Assembly: GCF_000372725.1 (NCBI RefSeq)
Contig: NW_005200599.1
Span: forward strand, 35,754-99,753
Direction: 5' to 3'
DNA from: Emiliania huxleyi CCMP1516
Taxonomy: Eukaryota; Haptophyta; Isochrysidales; Noelaerhabdaceae
Length of the DNA stretch: 64,000 nucleotides
The position numbers were made by a program, and so were the translations under genes. Positions 1-9,811 of the stretch are shown here, piece by piece; position 1 is the first letter of the stretch, and the number at the start of each line of letters is the position of its first letter. Under the pieces are notes generated by a model. That model made no database searches. It saw only the letters and a program-made list of their open reading frames with translations, and had not been told where the DNA came from.

Positions 1-2
1 CC

Positions 3-407
3 GCCAACCCTCCTCTTCTTTTGGCGGGCAAGCGGTGCGAGAGGGGTGTCATAACACTCGCCAGAATGGTCGTGCTTCTCTCACCCACCGTTGCCCCGCT
101 CACGGTCGACGCGTCGCTGCGAGTCTCCTTGGTGCTGGCGAAGGCCGCCTGCGAGCCAGGAGCAGTCTGTGCTCCGGATTGGCTACTCCCTGTCGCCGCG
201 CTGGCATGCCTGTCATTCCCGCTCGCCATTCTAATCTCGACCGGTGAGGCCGGCACGGATCGATACAATCGCGAGGTGGCTGGCGTGACGCTCCAGTCGC
301 GAGCCGTCGACCAGTTCAAAGGGTGGATCGACGGCATTAAAGACGACGGCGACGCAACAATTCCCTCGCAGGTCCGAGATCCCTCGCAGGCCACTCGTGC
401 ACACTAG
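3..407 (+). CDS. 3' fragment of a probable membrane protein, cut by the window edge
   Basis: The frame is open from the first bases of the window to a TAG at 405-407 and has no convincing ATG start, so it is read as the last exon of a gene that begins to the left. The peptide of about 130 residues holds two hydrophobic stretches (around nt 60-130 and 175-235) followed by a polar tail rich in Asp and Arg. I do not recognise a family. It could equally be a chance open frame, because GC-rich DNA keeps frames open. Confidence 0.3.
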   Translation, partial: ANPPLLLAGKRCERGVITLARMVVLLSPTVAPLTVDASLRVSLVLAKAACEPGAVCAPDWLLPVAALACLSFPLAILISTGEAGTDRYNREVAGVTLQSRAVDQFKGWIDGIKDDGDATIPSQVRDPSQATRAH

Positions 408-1141
408 TACACGAGGTGTTTTCATTCGTTAGGCGTCAGACGAGCCAGTCACGGAGCAGGAGAAGGAGACAACGTTCTTTGACAAAAACAAGAACACCTA
501 CGGCAGCCCGGGCGGCTTTTAAGCGGCTCCTCCCGCCACAAAAGGCACCCTGCTGCGCGCTGCGGGTTAAGTAACACCGACGCGAGGTGAGGAGGGTGGG
601 TGCTGGTGAATGTGGATGGTTGTGGGTGATGAGGTGCGAGGAGAGATGTGTGGCACTCATGTCGGTCACTCAAAGAGCAATCGAAATAAGGCGGTGCGCC
701 AGCATTTTGACGCCTCTCATTCTCCCCTTCGCCCTCTCTATAGAGCCTAGTCCTCACTCCTCAGCTCCTCTCCCCCCCACACTCCTAGCTCCTTCCTCCG
801 GCCTCTCTCTGTCTGTCCCCTCCCTCCCTCCGACGACGAGAACCCCTCCATCCGCAGAATCCCCCATACCTAGCTTCTACGGCGAGGGCGAGGCGCGAGC
901 GGGAGATTTTGAACAGGGCACGTCCCACCATGCAGAGCGCATCTCTCTCTCTCTCTCTGTGTTGTGCGAGGCGTGAACCGCGCCATTCGCTCTCACCTGG
1001 CAACCCTGTCTGCATGTCTCACGCGCGCGTGAACAGGGCCAGGCCGCCCCGTGTCGAGGCCGGCGTCCGCTAGTGAGACGGCAGCAAACGGCTCGGCGAC
1101 TGGCAGATGCTGCTCCGCCGCCTCTCCCACCTCTGGCCCGA
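408..1141. other. Intergenic, no gene recognised
   Basis: No frame here shows a recognisable domain. From about 700 to 960 the plus strand is a pyrimidine-rich, CT-dominated stretch ending in a short CT run at 943-958, which resembles low-complexity flanking DNA. Confidence 0.4.
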
Positions 1142-1441
1142 TCAAGCGCCGATGGCGCCGACCCGCTCCTCGAGGCTGCCCTCGGTCGCCGCGCCGAGGC
1201 TCGCCTCCAGCCGCTCGACACGCCGCGGCAACTCCCCGCCGCCGCCGGTCGACTCGCTGCTCACTGCCGCCTCGCACCGCGACACCCGACGCGCCAGCGC
1301 CTCCTCCTCTGCATCCACCTCTGATCGGCGCAGCGCCTCTGCTAGCTCCGCATCCTCGCGCAGCGCCACCCGCTCTGCCGTACCCGCTAGCTCTGCCGCC
1401 TCCCGCTCCGCTCGCCTCGCAGCCTTGCGGCGGTCCTATTC
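1142..1441 (-). pseudogene. Coiled-coil exon or gene remnant
   Basis: On the minus strand a frame runs from about 1441 to a TGA at 1142-1144 and encodes a charged Ala/Glu/Arg-rich stretch with regular heptad-like spacing (for example AELAEALRRSEVDAEEEALA). This is typical of a coiled coil. There is no in-frame start that looks natural and no second domain, so it is either the last exon of an unrecognised gene or a remnant. The opposite strand is also open here but encodes only Ser/Arg/Pro low complexity. Confidence 0.3.
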
Positions 1442-1914
1442 CCAGGGATCCCTTCCCAGCTCGCGGGGCCACTTCTTATATACAAGTTTGACCCATGACC
1501 GCCGACATGTCGCGGTCCGGCTCAGTCAAGGCAATGTCGCTCGGCGCTCGCTGGCTCCGTGGATGCTTGTGCTGCTCAGCAATCCACTATCCAGGCGCAC
1601 TTTGTGGCACCCGGCGGCAACGACTTGCGGCGGTCAGCGGATTTGAACGGTTGTGTTGATTTGCTCTTGCTCCGCGCACACACCGGTATGCTCGGTCACA
1701 CACACTGGTACACGGACAGGCTGGTAAACACAGATGGTCCTGGTACACGTATGGCACATTGTACATGGTGTGACAATCCCTCGCTCACGACCCCCCCGGA
1801 CCCTTCCCGGGCCAGACATGCACGTATGCTGAGTCGTGTTGTCGTGCGGCTTCGTTGTCTGCGCCTTCAGCGCTCCCCCTCGCAAGCCTGCGAAGCCCGC
1901 TCGCCAGCTCCTCC

Positions 1915-3190
1915 TTAGTGGAATACTCGCATCATCGCCGTCGGCACGACGCGGCACTTGGGACACCTCTCAAGCTTGGCGCCGCACCGCTCGCACACGC
2001 ATTGGTGTCCGCACGGGACAAAGATGTGCGTCGCTGGCGCGTCCCAGCAGACGATGCACTCCGGTTGTTGGAGGGCATCGGCGGCGGCCCCCGGCGGCAC
2101 GGCTTGGAGCGAAGCGGCTTGCTTCTCATCCTGCTGCTGCTGCAGCGGCACAGCGTGGGCGGCGGCAGCTGGAGGAGTCGCCTCTAGTGGGAGGGTGGCC
2201 TCTGGCGCGGGGGCCGACTCGTGCGCCAAGCAGCCGACGCCTGCCGCCGCTGACGAGGACTCCGCCGCCGGCGCGTGCGACGCAGCGGCGTGCGAGGAGG
2301 AGGAGGAGGTGTGCGAGGAGGTGGCGGCGGGGCCAGAGCTTCTGGCCTCGGTCGCAACCGCTGCTCCTGCATCCCTCGCAGTCCGCAGCGCCACGAGACG
2401 AGCGCACCACGCCAAGGCTGAATGCAGGTGCCGGCGGCGTTGCCCGCCCGTTACGCTGGCCGCCTCCGAACACGCCGCCGCCGCCGCCGCCGCGCCCGCG
2501 CCCGTCCTCCCCACAGCGACGGCGCTCGGCCCGCTGCCCGCGACAGCCTCCTCTCCCGCGGCAGCCGCAGCCGCCGTAGCAGCGGCAGCGGCGGCAGCAG
2601 CGGACCGGCGGCGTTGCCTCTGCCCTCGGCGCGGGGCAGTGGCCACAGAGCGGCCCCTGGTCCTTGCGAGGAGCATCGCACCCGGCGCCGCGGCAGCCAG
2701 GGGCAGCCTCGCCGCAGCAAACGACGCGGCGAGCACTGCGGCGGTGAGAAACCAGGTGGAGTAGCTAGCGCTGTCCCCCTTGTCGAGGAAGGCGGCGAGG
2801 TCGCGGTGCCCATTCTCGCGCGCGTAGTCGATAGCTTGCCTGCCCCGTTTGTCTAGCACGCCCCTGCGGGCGCCGCCGGCAAGCAGTCGCTCGACAAGCG
2901 CGTGATGTCCGCCATCAGCGGCGATCATCAGCGCGCTGGCCCCGAGAACCTTGTCCTGCATATCCAGATCCGCGCCCGCCTCGATGAAGGTCTCCACGAG
3001 ACCAATGTCGAGACGGTTCACCGCGAAGATGAGAGGCGTGAGGCCGGTGTCGGCAGTCCTTGCGTCGACATCGGCCCCGCGCGCCAGGAGCAAGCGGCAG
3101 ATTTCGGGCCGCACCTTGTCGGCCGCGTGGTGGAGGAGCTGGTAGCCCTCTGCATCTGCCGGTCGCGGGCGGCGAGCAGAGTTCGCGCGG
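1915..3190 (-). CDS. Ankyrin-repeat protein with membrane segment and C-terminal RING finger
   Basis: Read on the minus strand, the protein starts with about four ankyrin repeats (nt 3150-2790; motifs such as LLARGADVDARTADTGLTPL and LIEAGADLD-like units). Then comes a hydrophobic segment near 2760-2700, a long Ala-rich low-complexity linker (2650-2150), and a C3HC4 RING finger at the very C-terminus (about nt 2065-1930; ECIVC, PCGH, CERC, CPKC). The architecture suggests a membrane-anchored ubiquitin E3 ligase that selects substrates through the ankyrin part. No ATG lies before the first repeat in this frame, and an AG acceptor sits just upstream (near 3150), so a separate first exon is likely, perhaps one opening with ATG at 3398. 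The RING and ankyrin calls are secure; the N-terminus is not. Confidence 0.75.
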
Positions 3191-3479
3191 TGAGGTGGGC
3201 TGACGTGGAGCGCGGGCTGATGTGAGCGAAGGGTGGCGCACCATGGGCAAAAGCAAGCCGAGGGTCCCACGACAGCTCGAGGTCGAGAGTTTGCAGCGCT
3301 CCGCTGCTTGCTGCGAGCACCACACGTTCGGGGAGCACCACCCGCTCTCTCGGATCGTGGCGAACGACGCCGAGAAGGGTGGCGGACAGCAGAATCATCA
3401 AAGGCGGCGCCCTTTTGGCGACGATACGCTAGTCCCCCCCAGGGTTCCGGCTCCTAGCCAGATAGGGGGTCTGTGGTCC

Positions 3480-3612
3480 TAACTTCTTTTGTAATTGTTG
3501 GAGGCTCATCACACGTCGGGACGACTGGAGTCGACTCTCATACCCTAGGATCAGACAGGTCAGAGTGTGTGACGACGTGGGTGGGTGACTTTGGGCCACG
3601 GCCCTCACCTGT
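3480..3612. repeat. Dispersed repeat, inverted partner at 9436-9570
   Basis: The segment containing GTCGGGACGACTGGAGT, CAGAGTGTGTGA and TTTGGGCCACGGCCCTCAC reappears in reverse complement about 6 kb downstream with scattered differences. It also contains TTCTTTTGTAATTGTTGGAG, matched by CTCCAACAATTACAAAAGAAG at 9551-9571. It has no coding potential and is probably part of a mobile element. Confidence 0.6.
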
Positions 3613-3641
3613 TAGCTCCGAATGATGATCTTCCAATTCGT

Positions 3642-3895
3642 TCAAGAGATGAGACAATCTCCCTGCCGAGCTTGTTCACACCGCGTGTTCACAGCTCGAC
3701 CTGTGCCGCCGCATGGCACTATAGCGAGATCGCAATCTCTCGCTCAAGAGATGAGGCAATCTCCCTGCCGAGCTCGTTCACACCGCGTGTTCACAGCTCG
3801 ACTTGTGCCGCCGCATGGCACTGTAGCGAGATGACGATCTCGCTCAAGAGATGAGGCAATCTCCCTGCTGAGCTAGTTCACACCGCGTGTTCACG
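3642..3895. repeat. Tandem repeat, about 2.5 copies of a ~103-bp unit
   Basis: Each unit carries AAGAGATGAG, CAATCTCCCTGC, TTCACACCGCGTGTTCACGGCT-like and GTGCCGCCGCATGGCACT segments. Units start near 3642, 3746 and 3847, the last one incomplete. Copies differ at only a few positions, so the expansion is recent. No gene is visible. Confidence 0.75.
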
Positions 3896-4074
3896 GCTAC
3901 ACCCGACGACCTCGGGAACTAGCCGGGGCAGTCGGAGAAGGGGCAACTCCGTGCACTGACGGTCGGCCGTCAGAAAACACGCCTCCGTGGCTCGGGTTAC
4001 ACCAATCCTCGCTACCCAACGCGGCCAAAGGATATCCACCTCGAGAACCTCGATAACTAGTTCAACTTGTAGCT

Positions 4075-4245
4075 CGATCGGTCACACCGCCATCGCCGTC
4101 GGGGAGAGGGGGGACGACACTGCTTCGGCAGCGTGCACCTCGATCCTGTACCGTGTTTGTTATGACCCCCCCCAATGAACATACCAGTGAGGGTGGGCGA
4201 GACGATCGAGGGGTCCCGTACCATGCGGAACCGACCCTATCCAGT
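4075..4245 (+). mobile_element. Dispersed element C, copy 1
   Basis: The right part (GAGACGATCGAGGGGTCCCG, then TACCATGCGGAA) is almost identical to 49860-49910 in the same orientation; the left part is more diverged. A short piece of the same word (GATCGAGGGGTCCCG) also occurs at 26407. It is non-coding. No terminal repeats could be fixed by eye, so the class is unknown. Confidence 0.5.
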
Positions 4246-4541
4246 GCTCAAGTGCTCAAGTTCAACGTCCGAGATGGCCGCAGCACAGGCCACGCGTCGC
4301 GCCGCCGGCCAAGCCCAGCCTCTCCGCGGTCGAGTTGGTCGAGCTGGCGGGGCCGGCGAAGATTTCGGGGACGTGACCGCAACTCGCTCGGGCAGCGACA
4401 GCGCGCTTGAGCTGCGCATGACCGACGAGCCTGGGGCGGGGCGGCGGGCGGGCGAGCGGTGCGGAGCGGCGTGTGCGTGTGTGTGGCTACGGCAAGTGTG
4501 ACTGCGACACGGGACCACTGGGTATTATTAACAACCAAGGA

Positions 4542-4870
4542 TTGATTGATTGATGGGAAGGCGAAACACAGTCCGACCAACGACTGGGACACCAACGCGG
4601 TATGGGTGGACGCTAGACGGGCGATGACGGTCACACAGGAGCGACACACAGATAACCACAAGACAAGACACTCAGCCGAACTGACTGCCACACATCCTGA
4701 GCGAACTTCCCTAGTCACCCGCGGCCGGACTCCATCCGGCACGCGTCGCTGGGCGCTCAGAGCTGCGTCCCCTGCTCGCCACCCCGACGCCCAAGGCGCC
4801 CGAGCAAACGACAGGCGGCACGCGAAGACTGGTTGCAATCCCGCCGACCGCCAGGCCGCGGGATGATGCG
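4542..4870 (+). mobile_element. Dispersed element B, copy 1
   Basis: About 330 bp nearly identical to 19385-19735 in the same orientation, beginning with GATTGATTGATGGGAAGGCG and ending near GCGGGATGATGCGTGCGTGG. A shorter, diverged copy lies at 8085-8220. There is no open frame of interest. The repeated, non-coding character suggests a non-autonomous transposon. Confidence 0.65.
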
Positions 4871-5004
4871 TGCGTGGTCTTGTGTGGGTTCTCCCAAGGC
4901 GCTCTCAAAACAAGAAAATCGACCTTGCAAACAAATGAGGCGGGCTGCCGCTCAGGCCTCGGTGTGCATCTCTCCTCTGTCAAAGACGCTGCTGAGTTGC
5001 TCCG

Positions 5005-6744
5005 ATGCTCACGGACATGCCTTCACGGTGGTGGTCGTTTTTGGCGTCCCCAGCCAAGGTCGACGCGAGCACCGGCGATGCGATCGTGCGCTGCGAGCAA
5101 TCGACGGCAAGCTCTGTCGATGTCGAGGTCTCGCGTTTCGCAACACGCATCCACCAGCGGCCTCTCGCTCGCACGAACCCTTCTGTGGGAGGCATACACG
5201 CCTGGGCATTTGTCAAGGCCACCGATCCAGACGCCACCCTCACAGCAGCTATCCCGCTGCTGCTGTCCATCCTTCTCATGTACGCTCAGTCAGCGATGGT
5301 GTACATGGTTGCCTACGAGGCTGCATCCCCCCGCTGTTCGAAGCACGAACACTGCCCGGCCGGAGCGTACTGCGGCCCCAAAGACTTTTCTCCGGTCTAT
5401 GGGGAGCCGGTCACGCGGCAGCCGTGGCGGCACGAGAAGGCGCCAGGCTTTTGTTTCGACTGCTACTGGACGTCAGAGAACGCGTCGGGAAATTCCGTGG
5501 CCGTAAACCGTGGGCATAGCCAAGCGCTTGCCGTGCCAGTGAGAATGGAGAGTCAGCTAGTCGACGTTTGGTCGAATGCCAGCTTCGCGGTTGGCGCCGG
5601 CTGGTTCGCTCACAGTGGCGCTGAGGACCTCACCGGCGAGCAGTGGTTTCGCGACGCTGCGGCCTACTGTGATGCCAACGACATCCTACCCTTTCGTTGT
5701 GACCACCTCGTCGAGCGCCAGAGCCGACTCGCCGCGGCGCACTACGTCGTCATCGTCTTCGTCGTCTTGCTTGTGTTGATGCCACTCGTCGAGGACTGGG
5801 ATGAGGCTGCACTGGAGAAGCGGTTGCTCCGTCACCGCTCGCGTGCTATCGGAGGAGAGCTTCCCCTGTGGATACGCTGCTTGGCCTGGGTTCACATTCG
5901 GATGCGCATGTTTGCCCTGCCGTTCTGCCTCGTCAGTGCAACGTGCGCCCTCCTTTTCAACGATGAGACGTGCACCGAATTCCTGCTAGATGGGCTCGCA
6001 ATCACATTCACCACCTTCACTGACGACCTCCTCGCACAGTTTCTTCTGCCTAATGAGGAGCGTCAGGAGTTGGGTGCCGCAATCGAGGCTCTTGTTGAGG
6101 AGGAATCTGGCCACGCGTGCCCGCAGCGCTTCCTGAAGTGGCTATTCAACAGGTTGTATGCGGCGGTGCTCGGGGTTGCCGTGGTCGCCGTCAACCTCGA
6201 GCCGGAGTCGTTCATGGTCACCTTTGGGCCGGATTGGGTATCTCCATACAGATCACTTTCGTGCGAAAACCTGCTCGAAGCTTTTGGGTGCTGTATCTTC
6301 CTCTGCTGTTTCGTTATGGGCGGTATATGGCCGCTCCTGCGCGAGCAGTCCGTCCTCTCACAGCGGTCAAAGTGGCGTGCGCTCGTACATATGGCTGGCG
6401 ACGGGTACTGCACGATGACACTCTTCGTTGCAGCTGGGTGGCTCAATCCGGCGAATCGTTACTATTTTCCTGCCTTTTTGCACAACCCGCTCGCCGTTAT
6501 GCTGATGTGGCCGCTCTACTCCGTTCCCGATATCACTGCAAGCCTATTCGCAAACTCTGCTTGCAATGAATACGATGCAACCCGCATAGACGCAGGCGAC
6601 TGTGTGCAGGCAGCTCTGCCGTGGCTGGTTGTTCGACTGGCCCTGCTCTGCTCGGTGGTCGTTCTTTGTGTCGCGGTCGCGTGGGCCCGCGCGTCGACCT
6701 CACGGTGGGCTAACCCTCGCGCGACTCACGGCTGCATTGCCTGA
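5005..6744 (+). CDS. Multipass membrane protein of unknown function
   Basis: A single uninterrupted 579-codon frame from a good ATG to TGA at 6742-6744. Hydrophobic helices appear near residues 75-100, 245-265, 305-325, 385-405, 430-450, 475-500 and 540-565. A luminal or extracellular loop after the first helix carries conserved-looking cysteines (SKHEHCPAGAYC and FCFDCYW) and N-glycosylation sequons. The layout resembles a polytopic receptor or transporter, but no catalytic or transport signature was recognised. Codon use is normal for the window and there are no introns, unlike most neighbours. Stop codons in the other frames support this as a true gene. Confidence 0.7.
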   Translation: MLTDMPSRWWSFLASPAKVDASTGDAIVRCEQSTASSVDVEVSRFATRIHQRPLARTNPSVGGIHAWAFVKATDPDATLTAAIPLLLSILLMYAQSAMVYMVAYEAASPRCSKHEHCPAGAYCGPKDFSPVYGEPVTRQPWRHEKAPGFCFDCYWTSENASGNSVAVNRGHSQALAVPVRMESQLVDVWSNASFAVGAGWFAHSGAEDLTGEQWFRDAAAYCDANDILPFRCDHLVERQSRLAAAHYVVIVFVVLLVLMPLVEDWDEAALEKRLLRHRSRAIGGELPLWIRCLAWVHIRMRMFALPFCLVSATCALLFNDETCTEFLLDGLAITFTTFTDDLLAQFLLPNEERQELGAAIEALVEEESGHACPQRFLKWLFNRLYAAVLGVAVVAVNLEPESFMVTFGPDWVSPYRSLSCENLLEAFGCCIFLCCFVMGGIWPLLREQSVLSQRSKWRALVHMAGDGYCTMTLFVAAGWLNPANRYYFPAFLHNPLAVMLMWPLYSVPDITASLFANSACNEYDATRIDAGDCVQAALPWLVVRLALLCSVVVLCVAVAWARASTSRWANPRATHGCIA

Positions 6745-7139
6745 GGACAGATTAGCAGCGAGGAACTAGAGACGGCCGCCGAGATTTAGTAGGTCGCCGA
6801 GTTCCAGCGAAATATGGACTCTACTATGTAAACCTTTATGTCTAGTGTGGCGGAGCATGTATGCGGCTAGAGTGTGAACGGCCTGGTTCTCATGAGTCAT
6901 GTTGTCAACACTTCGCGGGTTTTTTATTTTCAGTCATGTCGGTTCCTGCTGTTGCATGCGTTGGGGCGTCACCCAGCTTCCAATCTCGTCCGCCTTCGTC
7001 AATTCATGCGCCTGCGGCGACAGAGACTGCAAGATACTCTTGTTAGGGGCGCATGTGCGATGTGGGCGCTTCGCGATGGACCAGAGCCCACCGGCCCTGG
7101 GTCAAAGCCGTGGACGACAGGACGAGAGCTCTACCTGCG
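6745..7139. other. Intergenic, no gene recognised
   Basis: Short overlapping frames only. The sequence is less GC-rich than the flanking genes and shows no domain. Confidence 0.4.
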
Positions 7140-7290
7140 GCTCGGCGAATTTGCAAGGAAGGTTAAGAATCCTTCGGCCCGGAGCTAAGTGCCTCGCCGT
7201 CCTCACAGGAGTCGCTTAGGCGGCTCCCGTGGTGTACCTGTGTTAGTGCCAGTGCGCGCCAGTCCTGTGCCTAGTAAACAAAAGAAGAAA
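7140..7290 (+). mobile_element. 3' end of retroelement family A
   Basis: The end of an ORF (GAKCLAVLTGVA then stop) is followed by the stem-loop GGAGTCGCTTAGGCGGCTCC and the tail GTACCTGTGTTAGTGCCAGTGCGCGCCAGTCC. The same order appears at 40660 and 45305 on this strand and at 17080 on the other. This is a 5'-truncated fragment of the element that interrupts the gene at 44.2 kb. Confidence 0.65.
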
Positions 7291-7695
7291 GAAAACAGAC
7301 ACTCAGCCCAGACACTCGGCCACCACACAGGGATTTTAAGGAGAGGAGTGTGGTGCTAGCCGTCGCCCACAGACTTGGGCGTCTGCCTCTTCCTAGATCT
7401 CTCTTCGCAGTTTCTCGCCAATTCTCTAACACTCACACTCCAATTCTGTCTCTTTTTTCATCAATATGCTACAGAACCGCGCTGGGAGGAGGCCGAACTG
7501 CATGGTTGACGACACCGACACTAGCCGCGTGTGCTGTGAAGTGCAGCGCGGTGTTGTGGAGGAGCGTGATCCCTCCTCGTGTGCGAGCGAGCGCGTTGAG
7601 GGTTGCTGCTTGCCGCTTGCTGTTCTCGGCATATAACGTAAACAATTGTTATCATCACTCGAAAACAAAACAACATCTGACTGCTCCTGTGGTGG

Positions 7696-7725
7696 GGGCG
7701 ACGGCTTCTGAGGAAGCCGTCGCCC
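7696..7725. repeat. Perfect hairpin (13-bp stem)
   Basis: GGGCGACGGCTTC, loop TGAG, GAAGCCGTCGCCC. A shorter version (GGCGACGGCTT, AAGCCGTCGCC) lies at 23784-23807 beside a retroelement-A tail, so it is likely the 3' stem-loop of a related element subfamily. Confidence 0.6.
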
Positions 7726-8084
7726 TCGCCTTGTGAGTTTTTTGTCGCCTTGTCGTAAAAGTTATTTTACCGAGCACTTAAAAATTACCGACCACTTAAA
7801 ATTTTTATTTTTATCGGCGCTTGTTGGACCTGTCGAGCCCTTGTCGATGACTCGACTATCACCGACGTTGCCAGTCGACGTCACCGTCAGGTGGGGTGGG
7901 GTGTGTGTGGCGAGGAGGAATGTGGAGGGGGCTGGGTCACAGTTGGAAGCTACCGGCTCGACCGTTCGCGGGGTGCCGGTGGGGGGAAGAAAAACGAAGG
8001 GACGCCGGCGACATCCGGAGAAAACGGGGGCGTTACCGGGAGTCTTTTCTGAGAGTAGGTAGGTAGGTAGAAAGGTGCATAACA

Positions 8085-8220
8085 GCCAGGCTCGGACTGG
8101 ACACCAACGCGGTATGGGTGGACGCTAGACAGATGATGACGACACGCACGAGCGACACACAGACACAAACAGGCTCACAAGACACACAGCCAGCTGGCTG
8201 CCACACACCCTGAGTCGGCG
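8085..8220 (+). mobile_element. Dispersed element B, partial copy
   Basis: Shares ACACCAACGCGGTATGGGTG, GACGCTAGACAG and the AGCGACACACAGACACA region with the copies at 4542 and 19385, but is diverged and lacks the right half. Confidence 0.5.
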
Positions 8221-9435
8221 TATACATAACTCAGGGCCACATCCTCCCTGTCGCCCCCCCCAGCACTCCACGGTGCCAAGGGCACAAACAAGGGCACAAC
8301 TCAAACAACAGACAACAGGAAGTGACATGTGAGGCTAGAGCAGCTGGCTCCACCTCTAGCAATCTCGCCGGCCTGCGAGGCACGGACGAGACCGTATGTG
8401 GGGTCTAGTGAGGTGTCTATGGACGCTCTCCTCATGGGCTAGCCGCCTACGGCTAGCCCTTCTCGCACTCACAGGCGATGACAATCCATTGTATGAGCGT
8501 ATGCAAGCTGAGGCGCGTGTGCTAAATCTAGGCCGCACGTCGTGGCACTATGACGGAGGTAGACGTGCGGCCGCAGCGCGCCCACCACAGTTTCGGTGGG
8601 GCGCGCGTGTTAGCAAGAGAGTTGCGGGGAGAGCCATGCCCGACTTTTCGGAGGCGAGCCCCACGCCACGGATGCCAGCCGTGCTTTCGCGGGAGTCGTC
8701 TCCCAAGCCGCGTCCCGTCAGCACTGTCCCCGAGCGGTCCCGCCTCGGCGGCACACACTCTCGACCAGGACAGTCCCGCCAACGGAAACGTGTCGCGCGC
8801 CGGCGACGATTGCGGCGTGGTCGTTGTGAAGCGGAGATGGCACGACCACCGCCCTGCTTCGCAGACCGGGCAAGGAGGGGCCTGCTCCCGTTCCGCGAGG
8901 AACGGGAGGTCTCCCGCCCTCCCCCGGCCTGAGCAGCGACGCGTGGAAGGCAGCCCCTTGAGTCGAGGGCGGCGCGGCCATTGCGCCGACTCAAAGACCA
9001 GCTAGCTGGTCCGTTCAGTACAGATGGTCTCGCCGCCCCGCTCCGCGTCGCCCGCCCGCCGCGCCGCGCCGCCGTCCGATGATTATTAAGTTATTATTAA
9101 TTAATTAATAAGTAATTATACCACCCGCTGCCGCGCCCCCCCGCCCTGCGCCGCCCGCTGCCTCGCCGCGCCGCCGCCTCGCGCCGCCCGCCGCCGCGCC
9201 GCGCCGCCGCCCGACGATTAATAACTAATAGTTGTTATCCTAATTACTAACTAATAAATAAGTAATTACACCACCTAGCCGGACCCTCACTGCCCGACTG
9301 AATACCTCCCCCCAACGGAATTCTGTAATACAGACTATTAATAATTAATCATTAACACACAAGTAACTACACCATCCAGTTCCACTATACTCCATCAGCA
9401 GCTCAGCGCTGATCGCGCTGCACCTATTTCGGAGT

Positions 9436-9570
9436 GAGGGCCGTGGCCCAAAGTGACTCACGTCACACACTCTGACTCGTCTGATCCCAGGGTATGATCT
9501 TGAGAGGTAGGTAGGTAGTAGTCCACTCCAGTCGTCCCGAGGTGTGAAGACCCTCCAACAATTACAAAAG
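9436..9570. repeat. Inverted copy of the 3480-3612 repeat
   Basis: Reads as the reverse complement of 3480-3612 (GTGAGGGCCGTGGCCCAAAG, CAGTCGTCCCGA), with a short GGTAGGTAGGTAG expansion not present in the other copy. Confidence 0.55.
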
Positions 9571-9811
9571 AAGTGAGGACGTGTCATCTGTCAAGTGCCG
9601 ACATGTGTAGATCCCCCATCAAATAAGAAGTTAGGACGTCTGAGAAAAGAAAGAAAGAAAGAAAACGGGCAACCCAAGGTTCCGGGGTGTCGAACGAGAC
9701 GCTTCCAAAATAAGGCGCCGTGGCGCCCAACACTGCTCGCTCCCTCTCGCTCCACCGCCGCCGGCGAGCACAGACCCGCAGCCCGGGGCCGCGCGGCCGG
9801 GCGCCACGGTG

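Larger units (their letters stand above)
3896..5004. other. Repeat-rich intergenic stretch
   Basis: This holds two dispersed elements. The part near 4075-4245 matches 49745-49925, and the part at 4542-4870 matches 19385-19735. A short TTGATTGATTGATGGG run marks the left end of the second. I see no gene. Confidence 0.5.
7291..9811. other. Gene-poor stretch with hairpins, AT-rich islands and repeats
   Basis: No recognisable gene. Visible structures are a perfect 13-bp hairpin at 7696-7725, a partial copy of dispersed element B at 8085-8220, palindromes near 8435-8460, 8890-8915 and 8997-9012, three AT-rich islands at 9075-9375, and an inverted copy of the 3480 repeat at 9436-9570. The open frames at 8396-9005 overlap on both strands and show no domain, so I did not call them genes. 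Confidence 0.45.

Noticed and set aside
1836-2764. Plus-strand ORFs opposite the ankyrin-RING gene
   Set aside because: They mirror the Ala-rich linker; the minus strand carries the RING and ankyrin motifs.
8396-9005. Overlapping ORFs on both strands
   Set aside because: No frame shows domain-like sequence; the stretch is dominated by palindromes and restriction-like repeats.
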